Source of the DNA: Alphaproteobacteria bacterium
Lineage (GTDB): Bacteria; Pseudomonadota; Alphaproteobacteria; UBA9655
Reading direction: 5' to 3'
Assembly (NCBI GenBank): GCA_019748065.1
Contig: JAIEQB010000040.1
Span: 1 to 62,195 of the forward strand
Length of the DNA stretch: 62,195 nucleotides
The translations under genes and the position numbers were made by a program. The stretch's first letter is position 1; each line of letters starts with the position of its first letter. The notes under the pieces are model-generated. The model ran no database searches, was not told the DNA's origin, and saw nothing but the letters and a program-made list of their open reading frames with translations. This document shows positions 8,934-16,911 of the stretch, in pieces.

Positions 8934-10901
8934 CTACAAATCCAAATCCCGAACAAATTGGGCATTTTCTTGAATGAAGGCAAAGCGCTTTTCAGGGCTA
9001 CGGCCCATAAGATCATCCACAAAGGTATCTACATCCCGGTCATCAAGAAAAACCCGCTGGAGGTGGCGCTTTTTGGGATCCATAGTGGTTTCCTTCAGCT
9101 GAGCTGCAGGCATCTCTCCAAGACCTTTAAAACGGCTAACTTCCACCTTTTTAACCCCTTTAAATTCCGTCTCTAAAATTTTTTCTCGATGAGCATCGTC
9201 ATGGGCGTAAATACTTTTTCCGCCATGAACAAGACGATAAAGCGGCGGTTGGGCCAGATACAAGTGCCCTGCATCCACAATAGGGCGCATTTGTTGAAAG
9301 AAAAACGTAATCAGAAGAGAGGCTATATGGGCCCCATCCACGTCCGCGTCCGTCATAATAATGACACGTTCATAACGCAGCTTTTTAGGATCACAGGTCT
9401 TTCCGATGCCGCAGCCTAAAGCGAGAACTAAATTGGCGATTTCTTGGTTAGCGTTCATCTTGTCCAAGGTTGCGTTGGCGACATTAAGAATTTTCCCGCG
9501 CAGGGGCAAAATTGCTTGGGTCTTGCGCTCACGCGCCTGCTTGGCCGTACCGCCAGCCGAATCCCCTTCCACCAAGAAAATTTCTGTCCCCTCAGCTGAA
9601 CCAATGCTGCAATCCGCTAGTTTTCCAGGCAGCCGCAGTTTACGCGTAGCAGAAGCACGGTTAATCTCCCGGCTTTGCTTACGCCGCAGCCGCTCTTCCA
9701 TTTGCTCAATCACATACTCCAGCAAGCTTAGAGCTGCATCTGAATTTGCAGTCAACCAGTGATCAAAGTGATCCCTAAGAGAGGATTCAATCAAGCGCGC
9801 CGCTTCTTGAGAGACAAGTTTTTCCTTTGTTTGTCCTTGAAATTGAGGATTCCTTAAAAAGGCAGAGAGCACCCAAGTCGCTCCCAAAAAGCAATCCTCC
9901 GGCGTAAGGCTTGCCGCTTTTTTATTGCCAAGGCGCTCCCCATAGGCCCGCAATCCCTTAACAAGGGCTTGGCGAAAACCATTTTCGTGAGTGCCGCCTT
10001 CGGGCGTGCGAATGGTGTTGCAATAGGAAGTTGAAAACCCCTCCCCTTCGCTGGGCCAAGTGATAGCCCATTCAACGCGGCCCTCCCCTTCAGAAAACTT
10101 AGATTCTCCTGCAAAAAAGTTGGAAGTCACTAAAGGAGTATCTTGCAATACTTCTTTAATATAATCGGACAAACCTCCCGGAAAATGAAAGGTCGCCGTA
10201 GGGGGGATGCCATCCTGACATAAATCTTCATGACAGCTCCAATGAATGGTTACGCCCTTAAAAAGATAGGCTTTTGAGCGAGCCATTTTATAAAGAAGAG
10301 CTGATTTGAAGTGCGCCCCTTCTCCAAAAATTTCGGGATCAGGTAAAAAGCAAATAAAGGAGCCCTGCTTATAGGGGCTCGCCCCCTTATTTTCCAAGGG
10401 TGTCATTGGATGGCCTTGAGCGTATTCTTGAACCCACACTTCCTTGTTACGCGAAATTTCGACCACAAGACGGGAAGCCAGGGCATTTACAACGGAAAGC
10501 CCCACTCCATGGAGACCACCGGAAGTACTATAGGACTTCCCTCCAAATTTGGCCCCGGAATGGAGGGTGGTTAAAATCACTTCAAGAGCTGATTTAGTGG
10601 GAAACTTTGGGTGAGGATCAATAGGAATCCCCCGTCCATTATCCCGCACAGAAACAGATCCATCTTGATTTAAGTGCAAATCAATGCGACTTGCGTAGCC
10701 CGCAACCGCCTCATCCATGGCGTTATCAATAACCTCCACCACCAGGTGATGGAGCGCCCGCTCATCCGTGCCACCAATGTACATACCCGGACGGCGGCGG
10801 ACGGGCTCTAACCCTTCGAGGACCTCAATGTCTTTCGCTGAATAGGCTTCAGCTCCAGCTGCTGCCGTCGATTTAGAAAACAATTCATTCATGAGGCGCA
10901 T
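8934..10901 (-). CDS. parE: DNA topoisomerase IV subunit B
   Basis: This ATPase subunit of topoisomerase IV decatenates daughter chromosomes with ParC. The GHKL ATPase motifs are EVIDNAMDEAVAG, DNGRGIP and GGLHGVGLSVVNAL. The TOPRIM motifs are LVEGDSAGGTAKQARERKTQ and MTDADVDGAHI, and the C-terminus has VSRFKGLGEM. About 655 residues from ATG 10901 is the usual length; ATG 10892 and a GTG at 10916 are alternatives, and none has a clear Shine-Dalgarno. ParE is preferred to GyrB because of the length and the AKQARERKTQAILPLRGK context, though separation by motif alone is imperfect. Confidence 0.9.
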   Translation of the reverse strand: MRLMNELFSKSTAAAGAEAYSAKDIEVLEGLEPVRRRPGMYIGGTDERALHHLVVEVIDNAMDEAVAGYASRIDLHLNQDGSVSVRDNGRGIPIDPHPKFPTKSALEVILTTLHSGAKFGGKSYSTSGGLHGVGLSVVNALASRLVVEISRNKEVWVQEYAQGHPMTPLENKGASPYKQGSFICFLPDPEIFGEGAHFKSALLYKMARSKAYLFKGVTIHWSCHEDLCQDGIPPTATFHFPGGLSDYIKEVLQDTPLVTSNFFAGESKFSEGEGRVEWAITWPSEGEGFSTSYCNTIRTPEGGTHENGFRQALVKGLRAYGERLGNKKAASLTPEDCFLGATWVLSAFLRNPQFQGQTKEKLVSQEAARLIESSLRDHFDHWLTANSDAALSLLEYVIEQMEERLRRKQSREINRASATRKLRLPGKLADCSIGSAEGTEIFLVEGDSAGGTAKQARERKTQAILPLRGKILNVANATLDKMNANQEIANLVLALGCGIGKTCDPKKLRYERVIIMTDADVDGAHIASLLITFFFQQMRPIVDAGHLYLAQPPLYRLVHGGKSIYAHDDAHREKILETEFKGVKKVEVSRFKGLGEMPAAQLKETTMDPKKRHLQRVFLDDRDVDTFVDDLMGRSPEKRFAFIQENAQFVRDLDL

Positions 10902-11072
10902 TATGCTCAAGAGCACTTAAAAATGCAAGCATAGCTTGGAGAAAGTTAAATTCGTCCAAATAACAAAATAAATTGAATTGCTTAAAATAATTTTTTAAAA
11001 ATTAATACTTTTAAAAAAATAACAATATATAATTAAATAAACAATAAAATATATATTCAATAGGAGGAAATT

Positions 11073-11441
11073 ATGAAATTTTTAATAACATCATCACTTA
11101 TTATAGGCGCTGTTTTCTTACTTTGTGCAAGCACATCGTCGAATGCTAAAGATACGCAACCACTTTTCAAAAATACCCAAGATAGCCATATCATAAAAGT
11201 AAGAGGAGGAGGTGGTTTCGGCGGCGGTGGCTTTGGTCACATGGGTGGTGGTGGCTTTGGCCATGGCGGTGATAACTTTGGCCATCATGATTTCAGCCAC
11301 CACAGAGATTGGAATGGGGTCTGGGGAGGCGGCTTTTATGGCGATCCTTCTTTTTACTATGGAGATCCAGGCTACGACGTTTATGATACTGGACCTGACA
11401 CAGACGTTTGCGTAGGTCCCTATTGCAATGTAGAGATGTAG
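11073..11441 (+). CDS. Secreted Gly/His-rich protein, copy 1
   Basis: This 122-residue protein has a signal peptide (MKFLITSSLIIGAVFLLCAS, ending in SSNAKD), then a Gly-rich core (GGGGFGGGGFGHMGGGGFGH) with scattered His. It ends with two cysteines in VCVGPYC. The leader AGGAGGAAATT before the ATG and the first 20 codons are nearly identical to the gene at 11623, so the two are a tandem duplication whose cores have diverged. A terminator follows directly. The composition suggests metal binding or a surface coat. Confidence 0.75.
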   Translation: MKFLITSSLIIGAVFLLCASTSSNAKDTQPLFKNTQDSHIIKVRGGGGFGGGGFGHMGGGGFGHGGDNFGHHDFSHHRDWNGVWGGGFYGDPSFYYGDPGYDVYDTGPDTDVCVGPYCNVEM

Positions 11442-11460
11442 AATTAGATCGCACATATAA

Positions 11461-11489
11461 ATGGCCGAGAAAACCTCGGTCATTTTTTT
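11461..11489 (+). terminator. Rho-independent terminator of Gly/His-rich gene copy 1
   Basis: ATGGCCGAG pairs with CTCGGTCAT (nine base pairs, one G-U) around a four-base A loop and is followed by a run of seven T. Its core GGCCGAG also occurs in the terminator of copy 2, as expected for a duplicated transcription unit. Confidence 0.85.
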
Positions 11490-11622
11490 ATCTGAAAACT
11501 TACATTTTAGCAGCCATAACTCTTGCTCTTATAATAAAATTAACGCTTTATAAATAAATAATGATATATAATAGTATATGTAAGTAATAGTGGTAAAAAT
11601 TATTTTTACATAGGAGGAAATT

Positions 11623-12024
11623 ATGAAATTCTTAGTAACATCATCACTTATTATAGGCGCTGTTTTCTTGCTTGGAGCAAGTACATCGTTAAATGCTATA
11701 GATACTCAACAACTTGCTCAACACGATAGCAATATCGTAAAAGTTCATGGTCATGGTGATTTTGGTCACCACGGTGGAGGCTACGGTCACCACGGTGGAG
11801 GCTACGGTCACCACGGTGGAGGCTACGGTCACCACGGCGTAGGCTACGGTCACCACGGTGGAGGCTACGGTCATTACGGTCATCACGGATGGAACGGGGA
11901 CTGGAACGGGGGCTGGGGAGGCGGCTTTTACGGCGGTCCTGGTTATTATTATGGAGGCCCCGACTATTATTATGATGACCCAGGCCTAGGAGTTTGTGTA
12001 GGTCCTCTTTGCCTTGGACTCTAA
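11623..12024 (+). CDS. Secreted Gly/His-rich protein, copy 2, with heptad GGYGHHG repeats
   Basis: This 133-residue paralogue of the gene at 11073 has the same signal peptide (MKFLVTSSLIIGAVFLLGAS), the same AGGAGGAAATT leader and the same end, VCVGPLC. Its centre is a run of GGYGHHG heptads giving regularly spaced His pairs, followed by Gly/Tyr/Trp-rich sequence. Regular HH spacing is compatible with binding copper, nickel or zinc, but this is inference from composition. It has its own terminator, so each copy is a separate unit. Confidence 0.75.
   Translation: MKFLVTSSLIIGAVFLLGASTSLNAIDTQQLAQHDSNIVKVHGHGDFGHHGGGYGHHGGGYGHHGGGYGHHGVGYGHHGGGYGHYGHHGWNGDWNGGWGGGFYGGPGYYYGGPDYYYDDPGLGVCVGPLCLGL
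11764..11868 (+). repeat. Five tandem 21-bp units (minisatellite) inside the His-rich gene
   Basis: The unit GGTCACCACGGTGGAGGCTAC occurs five times end to end. Four copies look identical; the fourth in order carries a small change (GGCGTA for GGTGGA). The unit length is a multiple of three, so copy-number change would lengthen or shorten the protein without a frameshift. Confidence 0.9.
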
Positions 12025-12041
12025 TAAGTAAATTACCCATA

Positions 12042-12070
12042 AAAATGGCCGAGTTTTTCTCGGCCATTTT
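12042..12070. terminator. Bidirectional terminator between convergent genes
   Basis: A perfect 12-bp stem (AAAATGGCCGAG against CTCGGCCATTTT) with a five-base T loop. T-rich sequence follows on the plus strand, and T runs follow on the minus strand. It can end both the Gly/His-rich gene on the left and the DUF2282 gene on the right. Confidence 0.85.
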
Positions 12071-12089
12071 ATTTATCTTTTAAGCTCTT

Positions 12090-12356
12090 TTATTTAACAA
12101 CCTCACCGCCCTTAATCTTATTACAAACACCTTCTGGCAGATAAAGATAAGCATTCGGATCCCCTTCCGGATTTGATCCGGCACAAGATGAATTCACTGC
12201 AGCACAGTCTGCCATATGGGCTTTAATAAGGCTTTTCCCATCAGGACCATTGATGCGGCATTTTTCTCCTTTAGCATCGTCAGCACAAGCACTTTCAGCA
12301 AACACGGCCGCAAAAGCTGCAACGAGGATAGATGTGGTTAAGTTTTCTTTATTCAT
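12090..12356 (-). CDS. DUF2282/BufA1-like bufferin-type metallophore precursor
   Basis: This 88-residue exported peptide has a signal sequence ending in CADDA. The rest follows the DUF2282 pattern: EKC, then DCA, then SSCAG, a DPNAY(L)YLPEG step, and C-K-I-x-GG near the end. Four cysteines stand at the family positions. Members of this family were recently described as bufferins, ribosomally made peptides whose cysteines are modified by an MNIO (DUF692) enzyme so that they bind copper in the periplasm. No MNIO or DUF2063 partner is in this window, so the modifying enzyme would have to act from elsewhere. The ATG sits one base after the L,D-transpeptidase stop, with AAGGAAAA upstream, so the two are co-transcribed. 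Confidence 0.75.
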   Translation of the reverse strand: MNKENLTTSILVAAFAAVFAESACADDAKGEKCRINGPDGKSLIKAHMADCAAVNSSCAGSNPEGDPNAYLYLPEGVCNKIKGGEVVK

Positions 12357-12357
12357 T

Positions 12358-13848
12358 TTAGTTTTCCTTATTTGTATTTCTTTTTGCTTTCTCTAAAGCT
12401 ACCCAAACCTTTTCATCTTGTCCATATTCGTCGGGAACAAAATTCATTTTCCCATGTTCATTCTCAAAAACCGTAAAATAGGTGATAAAAACGGGCAGTG
12501 GATGAGGTAATTTAACATGATCCGTTTGTGAGCCAGAGGCCTTACTTTCAATACGCGCAAGGGTCCACGAAGGGTCATCAAAGACAAATTGTGCTAATTT
12601 AACGGGGTTTTCTACACGAATACAGCCGTGGCTTAGGGAGCGGTTTTCCTTCTTAAACAAACTCTGAGAAGGGGTTCCATGGAGATAAATGGAGAACGGG
12701 CTCTCAATGGTAAAACGAATTTTTCCTAAAGCATTAGCACTCCCCGGCCGCTGTACGATGTGCGTTCCGGAATCATCATGCGTCACCACATATCCTTTTC
12801 GTGCGTAAGCTTCAGGATTACTCTCAATCTTTGGCAAAATTTCATGAATAATGCTGGCGGGCACATGCCACGAGGGATTGAAAATAATTTCGTTCATCGG
12901 AGCATTAAACACAGGGGTTTTTGTATACTTTTTCCCCGTAATAATAGGCATAAAGAAAGCTGTTTTCCCGCCATCAACGGCTTTCAAATAAAATCCAGGC
13001 ACATTTACCTGAAGATAGCGCGAGGGCATGGGATCAGGATACCAGCGCTGCCTTTCCATACTGACAATAATGGAATGGAGGCGATCCTCAACAGAAGTAT
13101 TCAAAGCCGCCAAAGTGACTTCCCCTACCTTTCCATCGGGCTCCTGAGCGTGAAGGATTTGGAATTCTTTAAGGGCTGCCTCTAATCCTTCATCAAACTG
13201 ATCTCCCCCCTGAGCGCCAGGAATGTCTTGGGCCACAAGTTGTTTCCTCAAGGTTTCAACCAAGACTCCAGAGTCTCCTTTTTCAAGCTTAGTTCCCTTA
13301 GGAAGCTGAGGCCAACCACCTTGAGTTTGTTTCTGACGATACAGGGCCAAGGTTTTCTTAAGATCTTGATATTCACGCCCTTGGGGAGCAAGCCCATGAA
13401 TCCAGCCGCAATGATCTGGAAGGGAGAGGTAGTTTTTCAAAAGCTCTGCCTCATCAACAGAAACCTGCTTAACATGAATACTCTTGCTGGCTTCTTGGGG
13501 ATCGATGCGCCCTCCCTTCATATCGGAAATATAGTTCAAGGCAGCCAAGGTCAAAAGCGCATCCGCCTTTTTCTGCACCTCGGGAGAAGATAAATTCATT
13601 TTATCAAGAGCTTGCAACAAAGGAGCATAATCTTCTTGCCATAGCCCCTCCTCCTCAACATGATTCAAGGCCTTCAGAAGGGTTTTTGCACAAGAGCTCC
13701 AAGCCCCTCCCTTGATCCAAATTAACTCTCCCTTAAAATAATCATAGGTTTTTTGGACCCGGAGATCGTTAGAAGCGTCCGGCAAAGCAAAGCTATAGGT
13801 CAGATTTAGGCTTGCTAATAAAAGGAAAGTGGCTATTTTTTTCATCAT
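12358..13848 (-). CDS. ldtD: L,D-transpeptidase of the YcbB/LdtD type
   Basis: This 496-residue exported enzyme forms 3-3 (mDAP-mDAP) cross-links in peptidoglycan. A signal peptide (about 1-21) is followed by an N-terminal scaffold domain. A peptidoglycan-binding domain covers about 185-250 (KGDSGVLVETLRKQL and AALKEFQ). The YkuD catalytic domain covers about 275-430, with His390 (YLHGTPSQ), His407 and nucleophile Cys409 in SLSHGCIRVENP. Length and layout match E. coli LdtD/YcbB. GAGGAGAA precedes the ATG. It is the first gene of a two-gene unit with the bufferin-like peptide. The gene symbol is by family, not proven orthology. Confidence 0.9.
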   Translation of the reverse strand: MMKKIATFLLLASLNLTYSFALPDASNDLRVQKTYDYFKGELIWIKGGAWSSCAKTLLKALNHVEEEGLWQEDYAPLLQALDKMNLSSPEVQKKADALLTLAALNYISDMKGGRIDPQEASKSIHVKQVSVDEAELLKNYLSLPDHCGWIHGLAPQGREYQDLKKTLALYRQKQTQGGWPQLPKGTKLEKGDSGVLVETLRKQLVAQDIPGAQGGDQFDEGLEAALKEFQILHAQEPDGKVGEVTLAALNTSVEDRLHSIIVSMERQRWYPDPMPSRYLQVNVPGFYLKAVDGGKTAFFMPIITGKKYTKTPVFNAPMNEIIFNPSWHVPASIIHEILPKIESNPEAYARKGYVVTHDDSGTHIVQRPGSANALGKIRFTIESPFSIYLHGTPSQSLFKKENRSLSHGCIRVENPVKLAQFVFDDPSWTLARIESKASGSQTDHVKLPHPLPVFITYFTVFENEHGKMNFVPDEYGQDEKVWVALEKAKRNTNKEN

Positions 13849-13881
13849 TTATTTTCTCCTCAAAATCCACAAAGGGAGTTG

Positions 13882-13910
13882 TTGACGGGCTCGAGAGAGT
13901 GAGCTATAAA
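13882..13910 (+). promoter_or_regulatory. Strong sigma-70-type promoter of rpsT(-dnaA)
   Basis: TTGACG (13882-13887), exactly 17 bases, then TATAAA (13905-13910). The expected start of transcription is near 13917, about 34 bases before the rpsT ATG. It drives rpsT and may read on into dnaA, since no terminator is visible between them. Confidence 0.65.
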
Positions 13911-13923
13911 TTCCCTACAACAC

Positions 13924-13932
13924 TGTGGATAA
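13924..13932 (-). promoter_or_regulatory. Perfect DnaA box in the rpsT leader
   Basis: TGTGGATAA is the exact complement of the consensus DnaA box TTATCCACA. It lies just downstream of the predicted transcription start and 18 bases before the rpsT start. DnaA bound here could repress the promoter that also feeds dnaA, or mark an origin-proximal site. Confidence 0.65.
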
Positions 13933-13950
13933 TTATTATTAAGGAATAGT

Positions 13951-14214
13951 ATGGCACAACATAAGTCAGCTTTGAAGAGGATTCGCCGAGATAAGAAGAC
14001 AACCCTTCTCAACCATTCACGTCTTGCTCGTCTTCGCACCTTCATCAAGAAGGTCGAGATGGCCATTGCTTCTGGTAATAAGAGTACAGCACAAGCAGCT
14101 CTTAAGGAAGCTCAACCAGAGATTATGCGGGGAGTCACAAAAGGAGTCCTTCATCAAAATACGGCTTCACGTAAGATGTCACGACTTAATGCACGCGTTT
14201 CAAAGCTTGCATAA
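13951..14214 (+). CDS. rpsT: 30S ribosomal protein S20
   Basis: This 87-residue, very basic protein binds 16S rRNA in the small subunit. [19 protein letters not shown] at the start and the C-terminal [18 protein letters not shown] are typical S20 sequence. It lies directly upstream of dnaA, an arrangement common in alphaproteobacteria. The strong promoter and DnaA box described separately lie in its leader. Confidence 0.97.
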   Translation: MAQHKSALKRIRRDKKTTLLNHSRLARLRTFIKKVEMAIASGNKSTAQAALKEAQPEIMRGVTKGVLHQNTASRKMSRLNARVSKLA

Positions 14215-14311
14215 TTAACTGAGGACTTCTAACTGAAAACTTAGATAACAAATGGAAGTTTCATTCTTCCATAAAGGGCTTGTCGACTGTAACCAGGGTA
14301 AAGAACGAAAA

Positions 14312-15646
14312 ATGGCAATTGCACAAGAAAACCTTGAAAAGCAGTGGGAAAATATTCAACCCCAACTCCTTGATGAGTATGGGGAAGGTACCTATACAAG
14401 TTGGATCAAACCTTTAACTTTTGTTGATATGGAAAACGGCTGCTTTCGCTTGGCAGCCCCTACTTCCTTTATGCGAGATTGGGTGAAAAACAATTATGCC
14501 ACCCGCATGCAAGCTCTTTTACAAGGGAAAAACGACAATAGTTTCAAGCTAGACATCATTGTTGCTCGAGAACAAAGCGCACAAGAAACCTTTTCTCCGG
14601 CTTCAGCTCTGGATGCCCCCGACATCGGTTCAAATCTTGACCCTCGATTTACCTTTGACAATTTCGTGGTAGGAAAACCCAATGAACTTGCCCATGCGGC
14701 TGCCTTGAAAGTCGCCGAATCAGAGACTGTTGCGTTTAATCCCTTGTTTTTATATGGGGGTGTTGGCCTTGGCAAAACCCACCTTATGCATGCAATCGCT
14801 TGGCAAATTAAGAAATGTCACCCTAAAAGACGTGTTATTTATCTTTCTGCTGAGAAATTTATGTACCAATTTGTGCGGGCATTGCGCTTTAAGGACACGG
14901 TTTCCTTTAAAGAGCAATTTCGTTCTGTCGACGTTTTGATGATTGATGATGTCCAATTCATTGGTGGAAAGGAATCAACCCAGGAAGAATTTTTTCACAC
15001 CTTTAATGCTCTCGTTGATCAAAATCGCCAAATTATTATCTCTGCGGACAAATCTCCTTCCGATTTAGAAGGTATGGAAGAGCGCCTCAAGTCACGACTT
15101 GGGTGGGGACTTGTAGCGGATATTCATCCCACGACTTACGAGTTGCGTCTCGGCATTCTTCAGGCTAAATCTGAACAAATCGGCGTGATCATTCCTCAAA
15201 AAGTTTTGGAGTTTTTAGCTTATAAAATTTCTTCAAACGTGCGCGAACTTGAGGGGGCTTTAACCCGCGTTGTGGCCCATTCCACTCTTGTAGGCCGAGA
15301 AATCACCCTCGATACAACCCACGATGTTTTACGTGATCTCTTGCGGGCTAATGATCGCCGAGTCACCATCGACGAAATTCAAAAAAAGGTTGCCGAGTAT
15401 TACAGCATTCGCCTTTCTGATATGCATTCTCCCCGCAGAGCACGTACTGTAGCACGTCCTCGCCAGGTGGCCATGTATCTTACCAAAATTCTTACAACCC
15501 GTTCTCTACCTGAAATTGGGAGAAAATTCGGCGGTCGTGATCATACCACTGTTTTGCATGCAGTGAAAAAAATTGAAGAATTGATGGGCGAAGATAAAAC
15601 TATATGCGAAGATATTGAACTACTCAGACGAACATTGGAGACTTAA
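14312..15646 (+). CDS. dnaA: Chromosomal replication initiator DnaA
   Basis: DnaA binds DnaA boxes and melts the origin. Domain I starts [14 protein letters not shown]. The AAA+ domain carries Walker [10 protein letters not shown] and Walker [11 protein letters not shown]. The DNA-binding domain IV has [22 protein letters not shown] and the signature [12 protein letters not shown]. From ATG 14312 it has 444 residues, normal for the family. An in-frame ATG at 14252 would add 20 unconserved residues; neither start has a strong ribosome-binding site. Confidence 0.97.
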   Translation: MAIAQENLEKQWENIQPQLLDEYGEGTYTSWIKPLTFVDMENGCFRLAAPTSFMRDWVKNNYATRMQALLQGKNDNSFKLDIIVAREQSAQETFSPASALDAPDIGSNLDPRFTFDNFVVGKPNELAHAAALKVAESETVAFNPLFLYGGVGLGKTHLMHAIAWQIKKCHPKRRVIYLSAEKFMYQFVRALRFKDTVSFKEQFRSVDVLMIDDVQFIGGKESTQEEFFHTFNALVDQNRQIIISADKSPSDLEGMEERLKSRLGWGLVADIHPTTYELRLGILQAKSEQIGVIIPQKVLEFLAYKISSNVRELEGALTRVVAHSTLVGREITLDTTHDVLRDLLRANDRRVTIDEIQKKVAEYYSIRLSDMHSPRRARTVARPRQVAMYLTKILTTRSLPEIGRKFGGRDHTTVLHAVKKIEELMGEDKTICEDIELLRRTLET

Positions 15647-15647
15647 T

Positions 15648-16796
15648 ATGATACCGGAAATTTTCCCCATTCCTAGCTATGATCCCTTTCACTTTGTCAC
15701 GGAGAAAGCTGCTCTTTTGAAGGCATTAACCCACTGTCAAGGAGTTGTGGAGAGGCGTAACACAGTGCCGATTTTGGCGCACCTTCACATTGAAGCCCAA
15801 GGTAAAAAGGTCAAAATCACTGCCACGGACTTAGAAATTGCATGTATTGAAACTCTCTCTGCCAACGTTCATACGAGCGGCCGAGCAACTGTTTCTGCTC
15901 AGCTCCTTTTTGATGTGGTCAGAAAACTTCCTGATGGTGCCGAAATTGAACTAAAAGCTAGCGAGGATGGAGGATCCCTTCATTTACAATCCGGACGGTC
16001 CTCTTATAACTTTGCCTGTTTACCTGCCTCCGAATTTCCTTTCATGACGACGGAAAATCTCTCCTGCACCTTTAAACTTCATGCAGCAGAGCTCTCTCAG
16101 CTGATCGATAAAACCCGTTTTTCCATGTCAACGGAAGAGACGCGCTATTATTTGAATGGCATTTGTTTCCATGCCACAGCCGATGGCTATCTTAGAGCCA
16201 TTGCCACCGATGGCCTGCGCCTGGCTCAGGCTCAAATTGAACTACCTGAGGAAGCCAAAAGCATGCCTCAAGTTATTATTTCTCGGAAAACCATTAATGA
16301 AATTCGCAAACTCATTGAAGAAGCTGCCGAGGAGGTCTCTTTATCCTTTTCAGAAAACCAGGTACGCTTCGTTGTGGGAAATTCTGTCTTAATTTCCCGC
16401 CTCATTGAAGGAAAATTCCCGGATTACGAAAAAGTAATTCCCGTTGGAAATGATAAAGTTATTGATCTCAATGCCCGCTCTTTTGCAGATAGCGTCGATC
16501 GGATATCCATCATGTCCACCGATAAGTTGCGTCCAGTAAAGATGCGTATTGCCAACTCTGTTCTGACCATGTCCGCCCACAGTACAGACACAGGAAACGC
16601 TGTGGAAGAGCTCGAAGTAGCTTATAAGGGCGAGCCCCTTGATTTTGGCTTTAATGCACGCTATGTCTTGGATGTCACTCAACAAATTACAAGCGGGACT
16701 TTACAATTTCTTGTGGGAGATGAAACCCAAGCCATCATCGCCAGGGATGCGAATGATAATTCCGCTCTTTATGTTTTGATGCCTATGCGCGTTTAA
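15648..16796 (+). CDS. dnaN: DNA polymerase III beta sliding clamp
   Basis: About 382 residues from ATG 15648, with GGAG seven bases upstream; the ORF opens further up inside dnaA, but that start is not needed. It forms the ring that tethers polymerase III to DNA. ALTHCQGVVERRNTVPILAH near the N-terminus, RYYLNGICFH in the middle, and the C-terminal LYVLMPMRV (the clamp M-P-M-R end) are characteristic. It starts one base after the dnaA stop, so the pair is an operon. Confidence 0.97.
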   Translation: MIPEIFPIPSYDPFHFVTEKAALLKALTHCQGVVERRNTVPILAHLHIEAQGKKVKITATDLEIACIETLSANVHTSGRATVSAQLLFDVVRKLPDGAEIELKASEDGGSLHLQSGRSSYNFACLPASEFPFMTTENLSCTFKLHAAELSQLIDKTRFSMSTEETRYYLNGICFHATADGYLRAIATDGLRLAQAQIELPEEAKSMPQVIISRKTINEIRKLIEEAAEEVSLSFSENQVRFVVGNSVLISRLIEGKFPDYEKVIPVGNDKVIDLNARSFADSVDRISIMSTDKLRPVKMRIANSVLTMSAHSTDTGNAVEELEVAYKGEPLDFGFNARYVLDVTQQITSGTLQFLVGDETQAIIARDANDNSALYVLMPMRV

Positions 16797-16911
16797 AGGA
16801 AGGATTTTTAAGTTCATATTAAAAACAACGCAACTGCACTCTCCTCCTCTTGAAACTCCCTTTGCACTAAGGGCGCTTCTTGAGTTTTTCTCCCAATACC
16901 TGAACTCTCGC

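Noticed and set aside
9406-9762. 118-residue open frame antisense to parE
   Set aside because: Shadow of the TOPRIM region of parE, with no independent support.
11764-11868. CRISPR-like array
   Set aside because: The repeats are contiguous without spacers and encode protein heptads.
13849-14311. Complete oriC
   Set aside because: Only one perfect DnaA box is visible and no AT-rich unwinding cluster with further boxes was found, so an origin is not claimed.
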